From: Diphasiastrum complanatum
Taxonomy: Eukaryota; Streptophyta; Lycopodiopsida; Lycopodiales; Lycopodiaceae
NCBI GenBank assembly: GCA_029204225.1
Contig: CM055107.1
Coordinates: 21,874,000-21,937,999, forward strand
Direction: 5' to 3'
DNA length: 64,000 nt
Below are positions 1-10,789 of the stretch, piece by piece. How positions within the stretch are numbered: the first letter of the stretch is position 1; every line of letters starts with the position of its first letter. Below the pieces are notes generated by a model. That model ran no database searches, had not been told where the DNA came from, and was given only the letters and a program-made list of their open reading frames with translations. Both the position numbers and the translations under genes were made by a program.

Positions 1-243
1 ATTGTTTATACGAGATCATCACCTAACGTTTATGGATTTTCAGATTTGAACTTTGCAAAAGATCAAATGGATAGGAAATCCATAAGCTCACATGCTATTT
101 TTATAGGTGATGGAGCCATCTCATGGATGTCAAAGAAGCAAGCAAGAATCTCATATCCTCAAATTAAAAACACTGGAAGATCACCCACTTGGAAGCTTGC
201 CAAGAAGAGAAATATGATCGATCCACTACTAAAGATCCGATGA
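1..243 (+). pseudogene. Ty1/copia RNase H fragment
   Basis: The frame reads through a copia RNase H motif of the form FSDLNFAKDQMDRKSISS...GDGAISWMSKKQ, matching the conserved D-A-D-W-A-G...DRKSTSG...ISWSSKKQ block of copia elements. The homology stops near position 160. The rest of the open frame (to the stop at 241-243) no longer resembles the family, and the glutamate-containing block that should follow is absent. The window starts inside the element, so the upstream reverse transcriptase is unseen. It is a broken copy with no catalytic value. Confidence 0.75.
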
Positions 244-284
244 AAAGCTTCACAACTCCATATTTTCCGATCTTCATAAGTCTA

Positions 285-296
285 GCTCTGATACCA
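285..296 (-). other. tRNA-iMet primer binding site of a minus-strand LTR element
   Basis: The plus strand reads gctctgatacca, the exact complement of the plant copia primer binding site TGGTATCAGAGC. The same 12-mer sits beside well-defined LTRs at 17,271, 25,758 and 46,496. Here it faces the next feature, an LTR-like stretch starting TGTAAAG at 298. The strand is opposite to the RNase H fragment just upstream, so two different copia relics are joined here. Confidence 0.7.
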
Positions 297-297
297 T

Positions 298-653
298 TGT
301 AAAGAAAAACTCTCAAAGATCCTACTTACAAGACAAACACAAGAGAACACGGTGGAACAAAACCACCCAACCAATGAGAAGCCACTGATCAATCTCTAGT
401 AGCATCACCTCCAAGCCACGGGATAGGATGCAGTGCAGGTGTAGAGAGAGAAAACTAATAATATAAACAAGCAAATGGAATTGTAGGAGGGTGAGTTCCT
501 ACTAGGATATATAGGCCCAAACCTCACCTGTGCATGTGCCCATGCAAGTTAGGTAGATCCCCAAAAGTGCTTTTCATTATTATTGATACTCTACACATGC
601 CTATAGCCACCCTAACCCATGCACTAGCTCTAGTAATGTGTCTGGGCCCTCAC
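298..653 (-). mobile_element. LTR-like sequence of a copia relic (right end uncertain)
   Basis: The stretch starts with TGTAAAG right after the primer binding site, as a minus-strand 5' LTR should. It has a TATA-like core (tatata near 510-516). A possible CA terminus lies near 653 (ccctcaca), but no second LTR copy is present to fix it, so the right end is a guess. No coding potential is seen. Between 653 and 1,330 I found nothing I can name. Confidence 0.4.
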
Positions 654-1334
654 AAGGTTATTAATTACATTACTGGTCTAGTTCGGAATAATGAAGCCTA
701 ACCACTAATCTCACGTACTAGAGTAGCATGTATCCAAGTCTAGAATTATGCCGAATCTTATATGCAGGCAAATCGCTACACCTTGGTTGAAGTCCACAAG
801 TTACGAAATGCTATTTGTAAAGCAATAATTGCTACGAGAACGTCGAAGAGTAAAAGAAAGAGCAAAGTATGCCCGAGGTATGCCTACAAAAACCAGATTG
901 TAGTGATGGACCTTGTTGCGTTTCCGCCTTGCGATCTTCAGTAAAGGTGTCATCCTCAACAATTTGAGTGAAAAAATTATCGTCAGTAGGAGTAGCGTGT
1001 CCGGCAGCGGCGAAGCTGGTGTTGGCCGTTGCGTGAGAGGCTCGTGCAGGGCATACCTGGAGTACAAGAGAAAAGTCAAAAGAATTACAACAGTAGCAGT
1101 GCGCACTAGATTTCATTCAAACACATGCAGGCTGCACAGATGTTTCATAGGGTTGTTTTAGATCAGAATTAGCAACATCAGGTCCACATTAAACGCGGAA
1201 AGGAGAAAAGAGATTAGAAATCCTTGTGTCGTCCAGAAGCATGCATATGAAAGATTAGGGTTTAACACTCGATTTTTAGAGGTTCTTGTTTGAAAAGCAA
1301 TAGTGTTGTAGACCAACAATTAGAAAGTTGCGTA

Positions 1335-1670
1335 GGTTGTTCTCCAAGTGGATGTTTCCAATGCTTTTAACTCTGTTTTTAGAGCTGCGATCTTTCAGGA
1401 GCTGCGCGCGGCTGGTGGTGAGTTGGCTCAGCTTATACCATTTGTGCGGTTGTCCTATGCTACTGAGACTCCTCTCTTTTACAGTCACCATGTGCGCTTT
1501 GGAAATCTTTCTACTATCCAGTCTGCAGTAGGTCTCGTCAAGGTGATCCTTTGGCTGGTCCTCTTTTCGCTCTGGCTCATTTCCGTGCACTTCGAGTTTT
1601 TGCAGAGGCCTTTCCCTCCTGCTTATTTCCTTTGGTTGCTGATGACACTCATATTGTTGGTCATGCTCCA
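1335..1670 (+). pseudogene. Non-LTR retrotransposon copy A, reverse transcriptase core (5'-truncated)
   Basis: The translation starts at a reverse transcriptase block A-like motif (QVDVSNAFNSVFR) and continues through PFVRLSYATETPLFYS toward the palm domain. Frameshifts occur after the block: the frame that should read RQGDPLAGPLFALAHFRALR and then VADDTHIVGPA (the YxDD-equivalent) is displaced but recognisable at the nucleotide level when compared with copy B at 11.5-11.8 kb. Everything 5' of block A is missing. At 1,670 the reading is cut by the fold-back element and resumes at 2,853. The family is a LINE-like element with a C-terminal restriction-like endonuclease, seen in the 3' part. Confidence 0.75.
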
Positions 1671-2852
1671 TTAGGGCCCTTTTTGGACTCAAAAAGGGCC
1701 TCTTCCTTGCCTAAACGTGTTTGTTAAGTAGGGTTAATTAACTCACTAATTGTCCTATGTGGTAGTTCACCATGGATTTATCATGAGTTAAATCACACTT
1801 CAATAGGCTTCATTTAGACCTAGTGTAATATAGCAAGGACAAGTGATTTAATGTAGTCTAAATCTAAAATTTAAAATTAAAATATGGCCTTTATTTTTTC
1901 AAGGCCTTCAAAAAACCGTTTCTATAACTAAGAATGAAAAAAAGGGGGCCCAATATTGCATTAGGCCCCCAAATTGAAATAAAAATTCAAAAAAAAAAAA
2001 GGGGGAGAGGAGCATGGGGTACATCCCCCCCCCCCTCCCCCCAATTGTACCCTCCCCCTCCTCTTGTACACCCTCGCGGTACCCGCTCCCCAGCCCTGGC
2101 GCATCACGATCCACCCACTCCAGGACGCTTCACCGTTTGGAGGTGCACCATCCAGGAGAGGGCCACGACCCCCCTTTCCACCCCTGCCTGCTGTCCGGAG
2201 CCCGAGGATGGAGGGCTTTCACCAGGCGTAGGGATGGCGCACCCACTCGGGCCAACGTCCCGAAGTGCCAAGCTTTGCAACGTTGGTCTGGGTCTCATTG
2301 CACTTTGGGACGCTAGCCCGAGTGGGTGCGTTGTCCTTGTGCCTGATGAAAAGCCTTCATCCTCGAGCTCAGGACAACAGGTAGGGGTGGAAGGGGGGGT
2401 CGTGGCGCTCTCCGAGCTGGTGCGCTTCCAAACGGTGTAGCGGCCTGGAGTGGGTGGATCGTGATGCGCTAGGGCTGGGGAGCGTACTGCATTTTTATTT
2501 CAATTTGGGGGCCCAATGCAATATTGGGCCCCCTTTTTTTTCATTCTCAGTTATAGAAACGGTCTTTTGAAGGCCTTGAAAAAATAAAGGCCATATTTTC
2601 AATTGAATTATACATTTAAACCACATTATATCATCATTACTATGGGCAGAGAAGTAGAGTTAGTTGAGAGTTATTGGGTGGATTAAAATTGGGGATCTAA
2701 TTTACACCATTGGATGTGCCATGTCATATGGACCATTCCATCTCAATTGTCACTCTTTTATTGGTACACATGTCGTCATTAACACTAATTATAGTTAGTG
2801 AAGAGGCCCTTTTTGGACTAGAGGCCCTTTTTGAGTCCAAAAAGGGCCCTAA
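1671..2852. mobile_element. Fold-back / long-TIR DNA transposon inserted in the LINE
   Basis: Both ends carry a 33-bp inverted repeat that matches base for base by eye: 1671-1703 starts TTAGGGCCCTTTTTGGACTC and 2820-2852 is its reverse complement. Inside, the arms are also complementary: 1880-2000 pairs with 2490-2615, and the GC-rich arm 2030-2260 pairs imperfectly with 2285-2490, so nearly all of the 1.18 kb can fold on itself around 2,275. Flanks are ATGCT-like on both sides (1663-1667 and 2852-2856), suggesting a damaged target duplication. A partial extra copy of the terminal motif lies at 2801-2818. No transposase is encoded; open frames inside are by-products of the repeat. Superfamily is undetermined (hAT-like or Mutator-like). 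Confidence 0.8.
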
Positions 2853-4296
2853 TGCTACGGTGCTCTCGCATTTCATCATTTCTCTGAGCAGTTGGCTTCT
2901 CTTGGTTTGTCTATTCAACCTCGCAAGAGTTCAGTGTGGTCTCCAGCAGGTCTTCCCCCCGGACTTTGTTCCTCCTCAAGGTTTGCTTGCTCCTTCGAAT
3001 GACATTCGCATTCTGGGTGTTCCTTTTGGGTCTGCTTCCTTCAGCTCTGCTTTTCTTGGTGAGACTCTCCAGGAGGATGTTGCTCAATCAGATCTGCTTC
3101 CCCGGTTGGGTGACACTCAGGTCGCGTTTGGCATCTTGACATCTTGCTTTATCCAGCGTCCTTCTTATCATATGGATGTTTTTGGCTGCCTTTTGGGCCC
3201 AGGTTCTTTGGGTGGTGTGGAGACCCTTTCAGCTCGGAACCAGGCTCGGTTACCCATTTCTTGTGGAGGTGTGGGTCTTCTCTCTACGGTTTCTTCTGCA
3301 CCTGTAGCTTTTCTTGGGAGCTGGGCTCTTGTCGCCCCTACTTTGTCTTCTCGGTTCCTTTTTGGCTTTCACCCTCTCTTGGCGGATTGCATTGCTCATG
3401 TGGATAGCGGTTCTCTGTCTTTCCAGCACCTCCTCATCGTTGCGCGAGAGCTCCTCCCCCTCTCTGCCAAAGCTTGTCTTCCTCCTTTTGAGCAACTCCT
3501 CACTTTCAGCTCAGATCACCTGCAAGAGACCCTTTTGGAGCGCGTGCACAAGCATACCCTTTCCAGCATGCTCTCTGAGGCTCCTTCGGCGTTGCATTGA
3601 GCTCGGCTTCTTTCTTGTGCGGGTCCTGGTGCTGGGGCTTGGCTGTCAGCTCGGCCTGTTATTCCTTCCTTCCGGTTGTCTTCAGCAATCTTCACCATTG
3701 CTCTTCGTCTTTGCTTGGGGCTTCCTCATCCTTTGGTCTTGGGTCTCTCCAGGTGTGTTTGTGATCACCCTATTGATGCTCTTGCTGTCCACCTCCTCCG
3801 CTGTCCTTCTGGGAGTAAGCGCACAGCTACGCATGATGTTGTCAGAGATGCAGCGGCCGCTATAGCCAAAGATGGAGGATTCCATGTCCTCAGAGAGCAG
3901 TCTCATGTCCTTCCTTCTTCCGCGTCCCACTCTTCCCGCAAGCGTGTTGACATTGTCCTCTCTCGGGATGGGCTTTGTACTTTGGCAGATGTTGTTGTTG
4001 TTGATCCCACGCGTGGTGACCTATTGCCTCGCTCTGCCTTCACACCAGGAGAAGCGGCAGGCGTGGCAGTACAAGAGAAGGAAAAACACTACTCCGATAG
4101 GCACCCCACTGATGCTTTCCTTCCCTTGGCTATTGAGACTTATGGCACCTTGCATCGGCACTTTGAGGATTTTCTTCGCATGTGTTCTCATAAGGCGGCA
4201 GAGCGTCAAGGTATTCCTGGTTCTATTTTCGTGGCTAATTTCAAACAACGTGTTTCCATTGCCCTACAACGTGCTCAGGCCCTATCTATTCTGTAG
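2853..4296 (+). pseudogene. Non-LTR retrotransposon copy A, RT C-terminus plus restriction-like endonuclease
   Basis: One frame, broken only by a TGA at 3598-3600, runs from the RT thumb region (ILGVPFGSASFSS, LPRLGDTQVAFGIL, LPISCGGVGLLST) to the end. Near 3750-3800 is a cysteine-histidine knuckle, CxC...HLLRC. It is followed by RVDIVLSRDG...ADVVVVDPTR...KEKHY, the arrangement of a PD-(D/E)xK restriction-like endonuclease of the R2/RLE class of non-LTR elements. The C-terminus (IETYGTLHRHFEDFL, QRVSIALQRAQA) is also preserved. Compared with copy B, about 78 nt between RPSY and MDV (near 3169) are missing in frame. The element would cut target DNA and prime reverse transcription there. This copy is inactive: 5' truncation, an insertion and a stop. 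Confidence 0.75.
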
Positions 4297-4590
4297 CGGG
4301 CAACGGTGGTCGGGTCTGCTACATCTCATCTCCCTTCATTAGCCGACTCACCACCTCTTCACTTTTCTGATCTGCTGCAGTCAGTTTGCAGACTCCCACG
4401 GACGTCATCATAGTTTATGCATTTTTATTTTTAATGCCAAGATTTGGATTAATCTTAACTCTACTGCAAACTTCGCTCTCGTTTGAGCCTACTTTTGTTT
4501 AAACTTCCCCTTTGGGATGTATATATCTTTTTCATCAATGTACCTACTACTTTTTCCTATGAATAAATGCACCAGGGTGTTCTTTTTGAA
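4297..4590 (+). other. Likely 3' UTR of non-LTR copy A
   Basis: Non-coding and T-rich after the endonuclease frame, ending with a gaataaatgcacc polyadenylation-like motif near 4560. No poly(A) tail or clear target duplication is seen, so the 3' end is approximate. Confidence 0.45.
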
Positions 4591-5056
4591 TAATTGCTGA
4601 TATTGATTATCGCCTTTGTGACTTGCAATTGCTTCCCATGAAAGATTGAGTTGTATCTTTGCTTTCTTCTTTCTTATCTAAGAAAATTCAAAATACTCAA
4701 GGACTTATTTCCTTTTGGCAAAGACGATTGGGTGATGTTGCTTTTGAATTGAGCTAGACGTGGCAAACACTATACAAATACTAGACTAGATGATCCTATT
4801 GTAACGACCAATTATATGAATTGGGAACTGCACAAAAAGTCATATTTGGAACATCATATTAGACTCATCACGACAAAAGGAGATGGAATAAAATGGAAAA
4901 TTATTTAATAATACAAAATCTCTTCAGTTTGACGTTGGCTTGCAAAAAAATGTGTTTGAAATGGACAAATGGTGGTAAACTATTGAATAGACAAGCATTT
5001 GTCCTTTCTATTTTTGCCATGGCTAAGCGGAGAGAAATAACAAAGCATTAAATGAT

Positions 5057-5168
5057 CGAAGGGTCCTCTTTCATGGGTTAGTAACATGGCTTTTCAGAAA
5101 AGAACAATGCAATCAAGGTTCCTCTTTCATGGGTTAGTAACATGCTTTTCAGAAAAGAACAATGCAAT
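5057..5168. repeat. Tandem duplication, about 55-bp unit, two copies
   Basis: The unit ggttcctctttcatgggtta...agaaaagaacaatgcaat occurs twice head to tail with few differences. It lies in a gene-free stretch (4,590-7,430) in which I see only such local duplications. Confidence 0.8.
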
Positions 5169-5587
5169 TGATGATGGACATGCAAGCTTGATTCTCCTCG
5201 AGCTACCATGATTACTAGCAAAGTTTTCTAGTTTGATCTTGATTAGACATTCTATTCTTAGTTTCAATAGGGATTGCAATGAAGTTCATCATCATACTAA
5301 ATGTTTGTTAGATTTAGCCACTAGTTAAAAGCCCTTGTTCACTTGACTCATTTAGACTTGGTACTTGTTCATAATCTTCATTTTCTTTCTAAGAGCTGAA
5401 ACATTGTTTCTTGCTATAAAAACCTTAGGGCCAAGCTTATCTTTGTTTTAGTTCTCACATATATTGGCTCACATTTAAACCATTGTTTTTGGAGGTTGAT
5501 ACCTGGTTTAATCTCAATTTACATATGACACAACCACATTGAAATATGACTTGTTTTGATTTTCGAAAACATCCTTATGCCTTAGTT

Positions 5588-6055
5588 GTTGGCAACAAAG
5601 GGGCCCACCGCCAATACAAACAGGTCACTAGACTACCCATTTCTACCAAAGTCCAAATCCAACTCTTAAAGCCTTCCAGTGCCTAGTATAAGTATATCCA
5701 CCCAAAAAAATTATGCAATTCAAGTATTTCAGTGGAAAGTCCACAATCTTCTTTGGGGCATAAAAGGCATAATAACTAGGTCAAAGAATGCCTCCAAGGA
5801 AGATTGTAGCTTCCACCTTAGTGTTTGTTGGCAACAAAGGGGCCACCGCCCATACAAACAAGTCACCAGACCATCCACTCCTAACAAAGTTAGATCCAAT
5901 TCTTGAAGCCTAAAAGTGCCTAGTAAATGGGGTCTCTACCCAAAAAAATTACGCATTTGAAAAAAATTAGCAAATAGTTAGTAGAAAGTCCACATCTTCT
6001 TGTAGGACATAAAATGCGTGCACCTAGGTCAAAAAATTCTAGCACAACAAAATAT
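5588..6055. repeat. Imperfect tandem duplication, about 235-bp unit
   Basis: Two diverged copies start at about 5588 and 5826 with ttggcaacaaaggggcc, share cccaaaaaaattaygca and gtggaaagtccacaatctt-like blocks, and end with ctaggtcaaa. No coding frame is convincing. This may be a piece of an unrecognised repeat. Confidence 0.65.
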
Positions 6056-6594
6056 TCTACGACCTAGGATCTTTCCCAAGCTCTCACATGAACCTTGCAA
6101 GGTACATGCATGAAAGATACTACAAAGCGCAACCCCTTTGATGCACTCATTAACAAAACCATCTAAAAAAATTGTATATATCTCAATCAACTCAGCCAAA
6201 TACTACACAGTTCTTTGACCAGAAAGTCCCCACAATGGATCTAATTGGAGCAGCTGGGAGCTAGATGTGCCCTGCTGCACAGTGTAGTGGGTCACTGATA
6301 CCTACAGAGCCACTCTGCAGCAAGGTAGGTATGGTGACCGACTAAGCCTGTAGCAGGCCTGCTCAAGCCCACTACAGGATGTGATTGCTGTTTGAAGGTC
6401 ATTATTTAACAGGGCAGAGAGGTAGTAGAATAATGAGTTTCATAATATGAGCAGGTAGGTAAGTATGAAAATAGTGAGTATCAGACTATGGCTCTACACC
6501 ATTCTGTTCAGAGCCTATGATCATATGCCACGTAGTCAAAACTTCCCCAAACAGCAATTACGGCTACACATGTTATTGTACTATATGTACACAT

Positions 6595-6875
6595 AGTACA
6601 ATAATAGAGCTCTTGGAATGCTACATGATAATACTGCAAATTCAGTTATAAAACATTACCCAACAAGCGAAAGCACAATAGATTTTACAAGCACAAGGAA
6701 GACAAGTGGACACCAACTTACAAGCATGCGTAGACATAGTACAATAACAGCGCTCTTGGAATGCTACATGATAATACTGCAAATTCGGTTAAAAAACATT
6801 ACCCAACAAGCAAAAGCACAATAGATTTTACAAGCGCAACGAAGACAAGTGTGCACACCAACTTACAAGCATGCC
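6595..6875. repeat. Tandem duplication, about 138-bp unit, two copies
   Basis: The unit acatagtacaataayagmgc to caacttacaagcatgc appears twice in direct succession with about a dozen differences. It lies about 600 bp downstream (3') of the eIF1 gene. Confidence 0.85.
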
Positions 6876-7576
6876 ATTAAGCTACCTACAATAATAGTCA
6901 TGGGGGATGGTATTTGGAAAAAGGCCACGATACTGACACTACAAGCTCCTAAATTACGAACATAGGCCTGAAAAACTCCTAACCATATTGATTAAGCTCA
7001 AGCTTAAAGGCAGGTGGTTAGAAAGTAACTATACATGTCAAAATCCGATCATACAACCAAATACTAAACTTTTATACACAATAGATCCGACATTCAGTAA
7101 GGGATACAAGGAGCTTGGAATTAATCATGTAGCAAAAATGCCCAAAATTTTCAGCTTGATAAATACTAGAATACAGTTGAGTAAAAGGCAATCTTGTTAA
7201 GCCTCATAGTCATGATATGTGCACAAACTCCACAACACTGATGGTAACCTCATTGTTCTATAAATGCAAGGAGTACAACTTGAGAATAGAAAAACAGAGA
7301 ACGAAGTGGTAATTGACAATAAAAGTCAAAGAAATATCAGCCTTTGATTATCATATAACAGATGCAAGGCCCAATTTTCAAGAAGTTGCCGCCAAGTAAA
7401 TTGTAGTAACAGAGATCATAAAATTGTATTTAAAGCATATAGAGACCCTTAATGACTTTATAAGCCATACGCTAATCAAACTATCCCAGTCGGACAAACA
7501 TAACCAGTAGCTCGGTGATGACATACATATATGATGTTCCCACAAATATCTCTATGATTTGCGATCACACAAAAGA

Positions 7577-8668
7577 TTAAAATCCATGTAATTTGATTTG
7601 ATCTTTCTTCACAACACCAGCCTGTAGTGCAAAAAAAAAGGTGAAATAAGCATCCGAACTCCACCTTGCAATAAATAACGATCATTCAACATTACAAACT
7701 ATGCTCATTTATCAGCATTGAAAACTGTAATTGAGGAAGTTACCTGCACAAGAAACTGTGAAACATTCTTGCGTTGATCGCCTTGCAGCTGAATGACCTG
7801 TACAAATATCAAAAAATAACTTAACCTCATCTGAATGTTTAAACAAAGACATCCATTGGTTATAACTAGCAATTATTACCAAAATTTGGTTTTTTTAATA
7901 TTTAATTTGGTAGCAGAATAATAATATCATTAAAAAAAATTACCTGACCCAGCTCTGGATCTTCCACGACGGTACCGTTACAGCAAAATTCCTGAACAGA
8001 GTATCAAATTCCAAGCGTGCATAAATAGAAATTAAAACAAAGGATGAAAAACCACAAACAACCCCGGCTGCAAAGTAGAAATTCCTCGGAGCCTTGTTCA
8101 CCATTCTTGGCAAGGCCAAATATGCGGGTATACAAACATTATACACAATGGAAAATAGTGCTTTCAAATACAATTGCAATATACAAAACAGAAAACCGAA
8201 TAAAAAGTAGTCATAATCCTCTAATAAGTGGTGGCTTAGTGAAAATTTTCCTTTCCTCTGCTTGAGGTCAGGAGTTTTGACTCCCATCGGCCACCCTATA
8301 TAGGAGTTTCCAAGGATTTAAAAAGCGACAACCTACCTTTTTGAAGTCCTTCAAGATCTTGTTATAATTGAAATCCTTCTTTAGGCCTTGCACAGTTGTT
8401 AGGCTTTTTCTGCCATTCCTTTGCTGAACTCGAACATGGACGTAATCCTTCGACCCAGCACCACGGTCCTCAGCATTCGCCTCTGCGAACGGATCTGAAA
8501 ACAACCAAAAACAGAACAAAACCCACTGCTAGCACCAAAAGACAAAAAAGATAGAACTGTGACAGATGCTTGCTGACCAAGAAGTACAAATTTGCGGCAC
8601 AAAATTAGCCAGTAAGATAATCAGAATTTACCATAGGTGCCAGGAATCTGAATATCTAGATCTGACAT
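7577..8668 (-). CDS. SUI1: Eukaryotic translation initiation factor eIF1 (SUI1), five coding exons
   Basis: Joining 8668-8632, 8494-8337, 7991-7944, 7797-7744 and 7621-7577 gives a 113-residue protein, the usual plant eIF1 length. All introns start GT and end AG, and exon lengths (37, 158, 48, 54, 45) keep frame exactly. Landmarks are MSDLDIQIPGTYDPF at the N-terminus, the conserved core KDYVHVRVQQRNGRKSLTTV (residues about 29-48), the EFCCNGTVV strand, VIQLQGDQRKNV, and the IKLHGF end followed by TAA. Family knowledge: eIF1 binds the 40S subunit near the P site and enforces start-codon selection during scanning, in the cytosol. The start ATG at 8668 agrees with the known family N-terminus. 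No disruption is visible, so this is probably an active host gene. It is flanked by transposon debris on both sides. Confidence 0.93.
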
Positions 8669-9260
8669 GAAACTTGGCTGGGTGAGTAGTGAGCAACAGA
8701 TCCAAAGCGGTTGAAGCTTGCCTGAACGCAAGGTGGCACAGACAAAAGAACTGTTAATAGAGGAAAATAGCAAGGATTAATGTATATCGTTGTTTCCTCT
8801 AGGATAATACCCGATTTAACAAAGCATAACACAAAAGCCATCTGCGAGATAAAATCCATACATCCAAACAATATGCGAAGCGATCTATTGCTGCCACTAC
8901 ACTAGGTTTGTCTTATGACATAACCCACAAACGCTTTTCTGTAAATCAATCCAGAAACCCCAAAAAAATGCCTGGCGATAACTAAAAAGGCAAGAGATTA
9001 AGTAGAGATTTTCTGTAAATCAGTCCAGAAACCTAAAAAAACAATTTCCAATGACTAAAAAATGAAGAAATTGGGATGAATAGGGGATGGATCTCACCTC
9101 TTCGATATGGGATCGCGTAAAGCAAAGGCAGATCGCAGCGAAGCGCAAAAAGAAGAAGAAGACGAAGAATAGGAAAGAGAAAGCGTGACTGAGGCTCCTT
9201 ATGAAGGCTGCTGATCGGCTAAAGCGGTTCAAACCTTGTGATCACCTTAACCCACCTCAG
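8669..9260 (-). other. eIF1 5' UTR with an intron
   Basis: On the minus strand a pyrimidine-rich leader ends at 9098 with GAG followed by GTGAGAT, a good donor. An acceptor, TTCAG, lies at 8722-8726, so an intron of about 376 bp (8722-9097) splits the leader. 5'UTR introns are common in plant translation-factor genes. Inside the intron, 8934-9063 carries two diverged copies of a TTTTCTGTAAATCARTCCAG segment. The leader includes a long TCTTC-rich run (9140-9185), typical of highly expressed plant genes. Confidence 0.6.
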
Positions 9261-9310
9261 GTCAGTCAAGCCACCCTACCCTAGGGTACATATACCATAA
9301 AGGAAGAAAG
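9261..9310 (-). promoter_or_regulatory. Possible core promoter of eIF1
   Basis: The minus strand reads a TATGGTATATG motif at about 9287-9298 followed by a palindromic TACCCTAGGGTA. The second resembles the telobox-like elements of plant translation-machinery promoters, but it is not an exact AAACCCTAA. Placement upstream of the leader is right; evidence is motif only. From 9,310 to 10,780 I see no gene or defined repeat. Confidence 0.3.
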
Positions 9311-10789
9311 ACATGGAATATGCCGTTTGTACTTTTCTCCCTTGCAATATGCCCTTATAGATTTGGGCATGGCAGGTATCTTATTAAAGTAAGGAGTAAA
9401 AAAGCTCCTCTTTTTTTCCTCGAAAAATTAACTGTAGATTAATGACTTTTTACAAAGTAGTGTAGAGGTGCTATTGCCACACCTTGAATCAATGATGGCA
9501 TTCACACTCAATCTTATCTTCCTTGCACAATATGCAATGCAAATTGTGCTCTCTCTCATCTTCAAGACGACAAAACCCATTTTTGACATAGATCTCCCGG
9601 ATGGTTTGCAAAATGCCAAAGAGATTTGCCTCTGTTGGACTAGCACGTTGGACTGGTTGAAAAACTTGACATATCCAGATGTGGGGCCCTAGAGCCTCTG
9701 GACAGTTGAACATCCTGTGATTTGACTTTTAGAAGCTCCTTCGACTGAATCTTGAGGTACCAATTTGTTGCTTTTGACATTCTTCGTCTTGGTAGATGCT
9801 TATCTAAGAGTGTATCTGTCAACATATTTTCCATATATATATACTTTTTGTATTGAAATGCAAGATATGGCATCCAAAATTTCTAACCAACATGGGGTAG
9901 TTTCTTTCATTCAATCGTGTCAGATCACTCCATAAAATTCCATAAACTTCGTTTTCTAGAAGATAAACGTCCTCCATAAAACAAGATAATACAAATCAAC
10001 TATAGTCCCAACTTGGTATTGCTTATAAGCCTCATAAGATTCAATGATTTTTGAAGTTTTCTGAACAACAAACTCTATTTTTAAGATTTTGTTTTTCACA
10101 TTTGAAAATTGAGTAAATGAGAGCTCTTTAGATTAAAGATAGTTAAAAGATACAAAAATGTATTTAGAACAACCACTTTTGATGCTACATAATTTTTCTA
10201 CTATGAATTTTCCTTGTAATATGGCCTAGGCAATATTTGACAATATGGTTAGAATATTAAGGAAATGATATATTTATGGATATTGATAATCAAGTATTAC
10301 GACAGTCTTGTGTGGAGTTTGGTGATGTAATATAAAAAGCATGGGGGCTAGATCAATCACACATTAAATGGTTAATATCCCTAAATAAATTTATAATACA
10401 AAAATCTTATTTCTCTTCATCATAATTTTCATCCTCTTTATCATGGATAAATTCTATGCTTGCGTATGGATCTAGGGGATGATCATTATCTTTATTACCA
10501 ATTAATTCCGGGTATATGACATACAATGAATAACGAAAGCTCCTCAAAGGAACATTCTCTTCTTCGTAGCCTAAAATATTCAGAACATAAAACCTTTCGA
10601 CAAAAATAATTTTATTGTCTCTAATAAACTTATGTTCTTCGGAATCTATTACAAAAGGTTTACAACGGCCGATGGCTCCATTGAGGTTAACGACATTCCG
10701 TGTGAAGAAAAATCAAGAAAATATAAAAAAGATCTCAGTTCAGTTGGTGAGGTGGTCCATCACAGGGTTCCCTTTGTACAGTTGTTCTC

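Noticed and set aside
801-1161. Overlapping frames of 82-101 codons near 1 kb
   Set aside because: Frames on both strands compete, none matches a family I know, and no splice or promoter pattern supports one.
1934-2440. Proline-rich open frames on both strands
   Set aside because: They arise from the GC-rich arms of the fold-back element.
9428-9873. Three overlapping frames of 72-77 codons at 9.4-9.9 kb
   Set aside because: No domain, knuckle or consistent frame; left as unassigned sequence.
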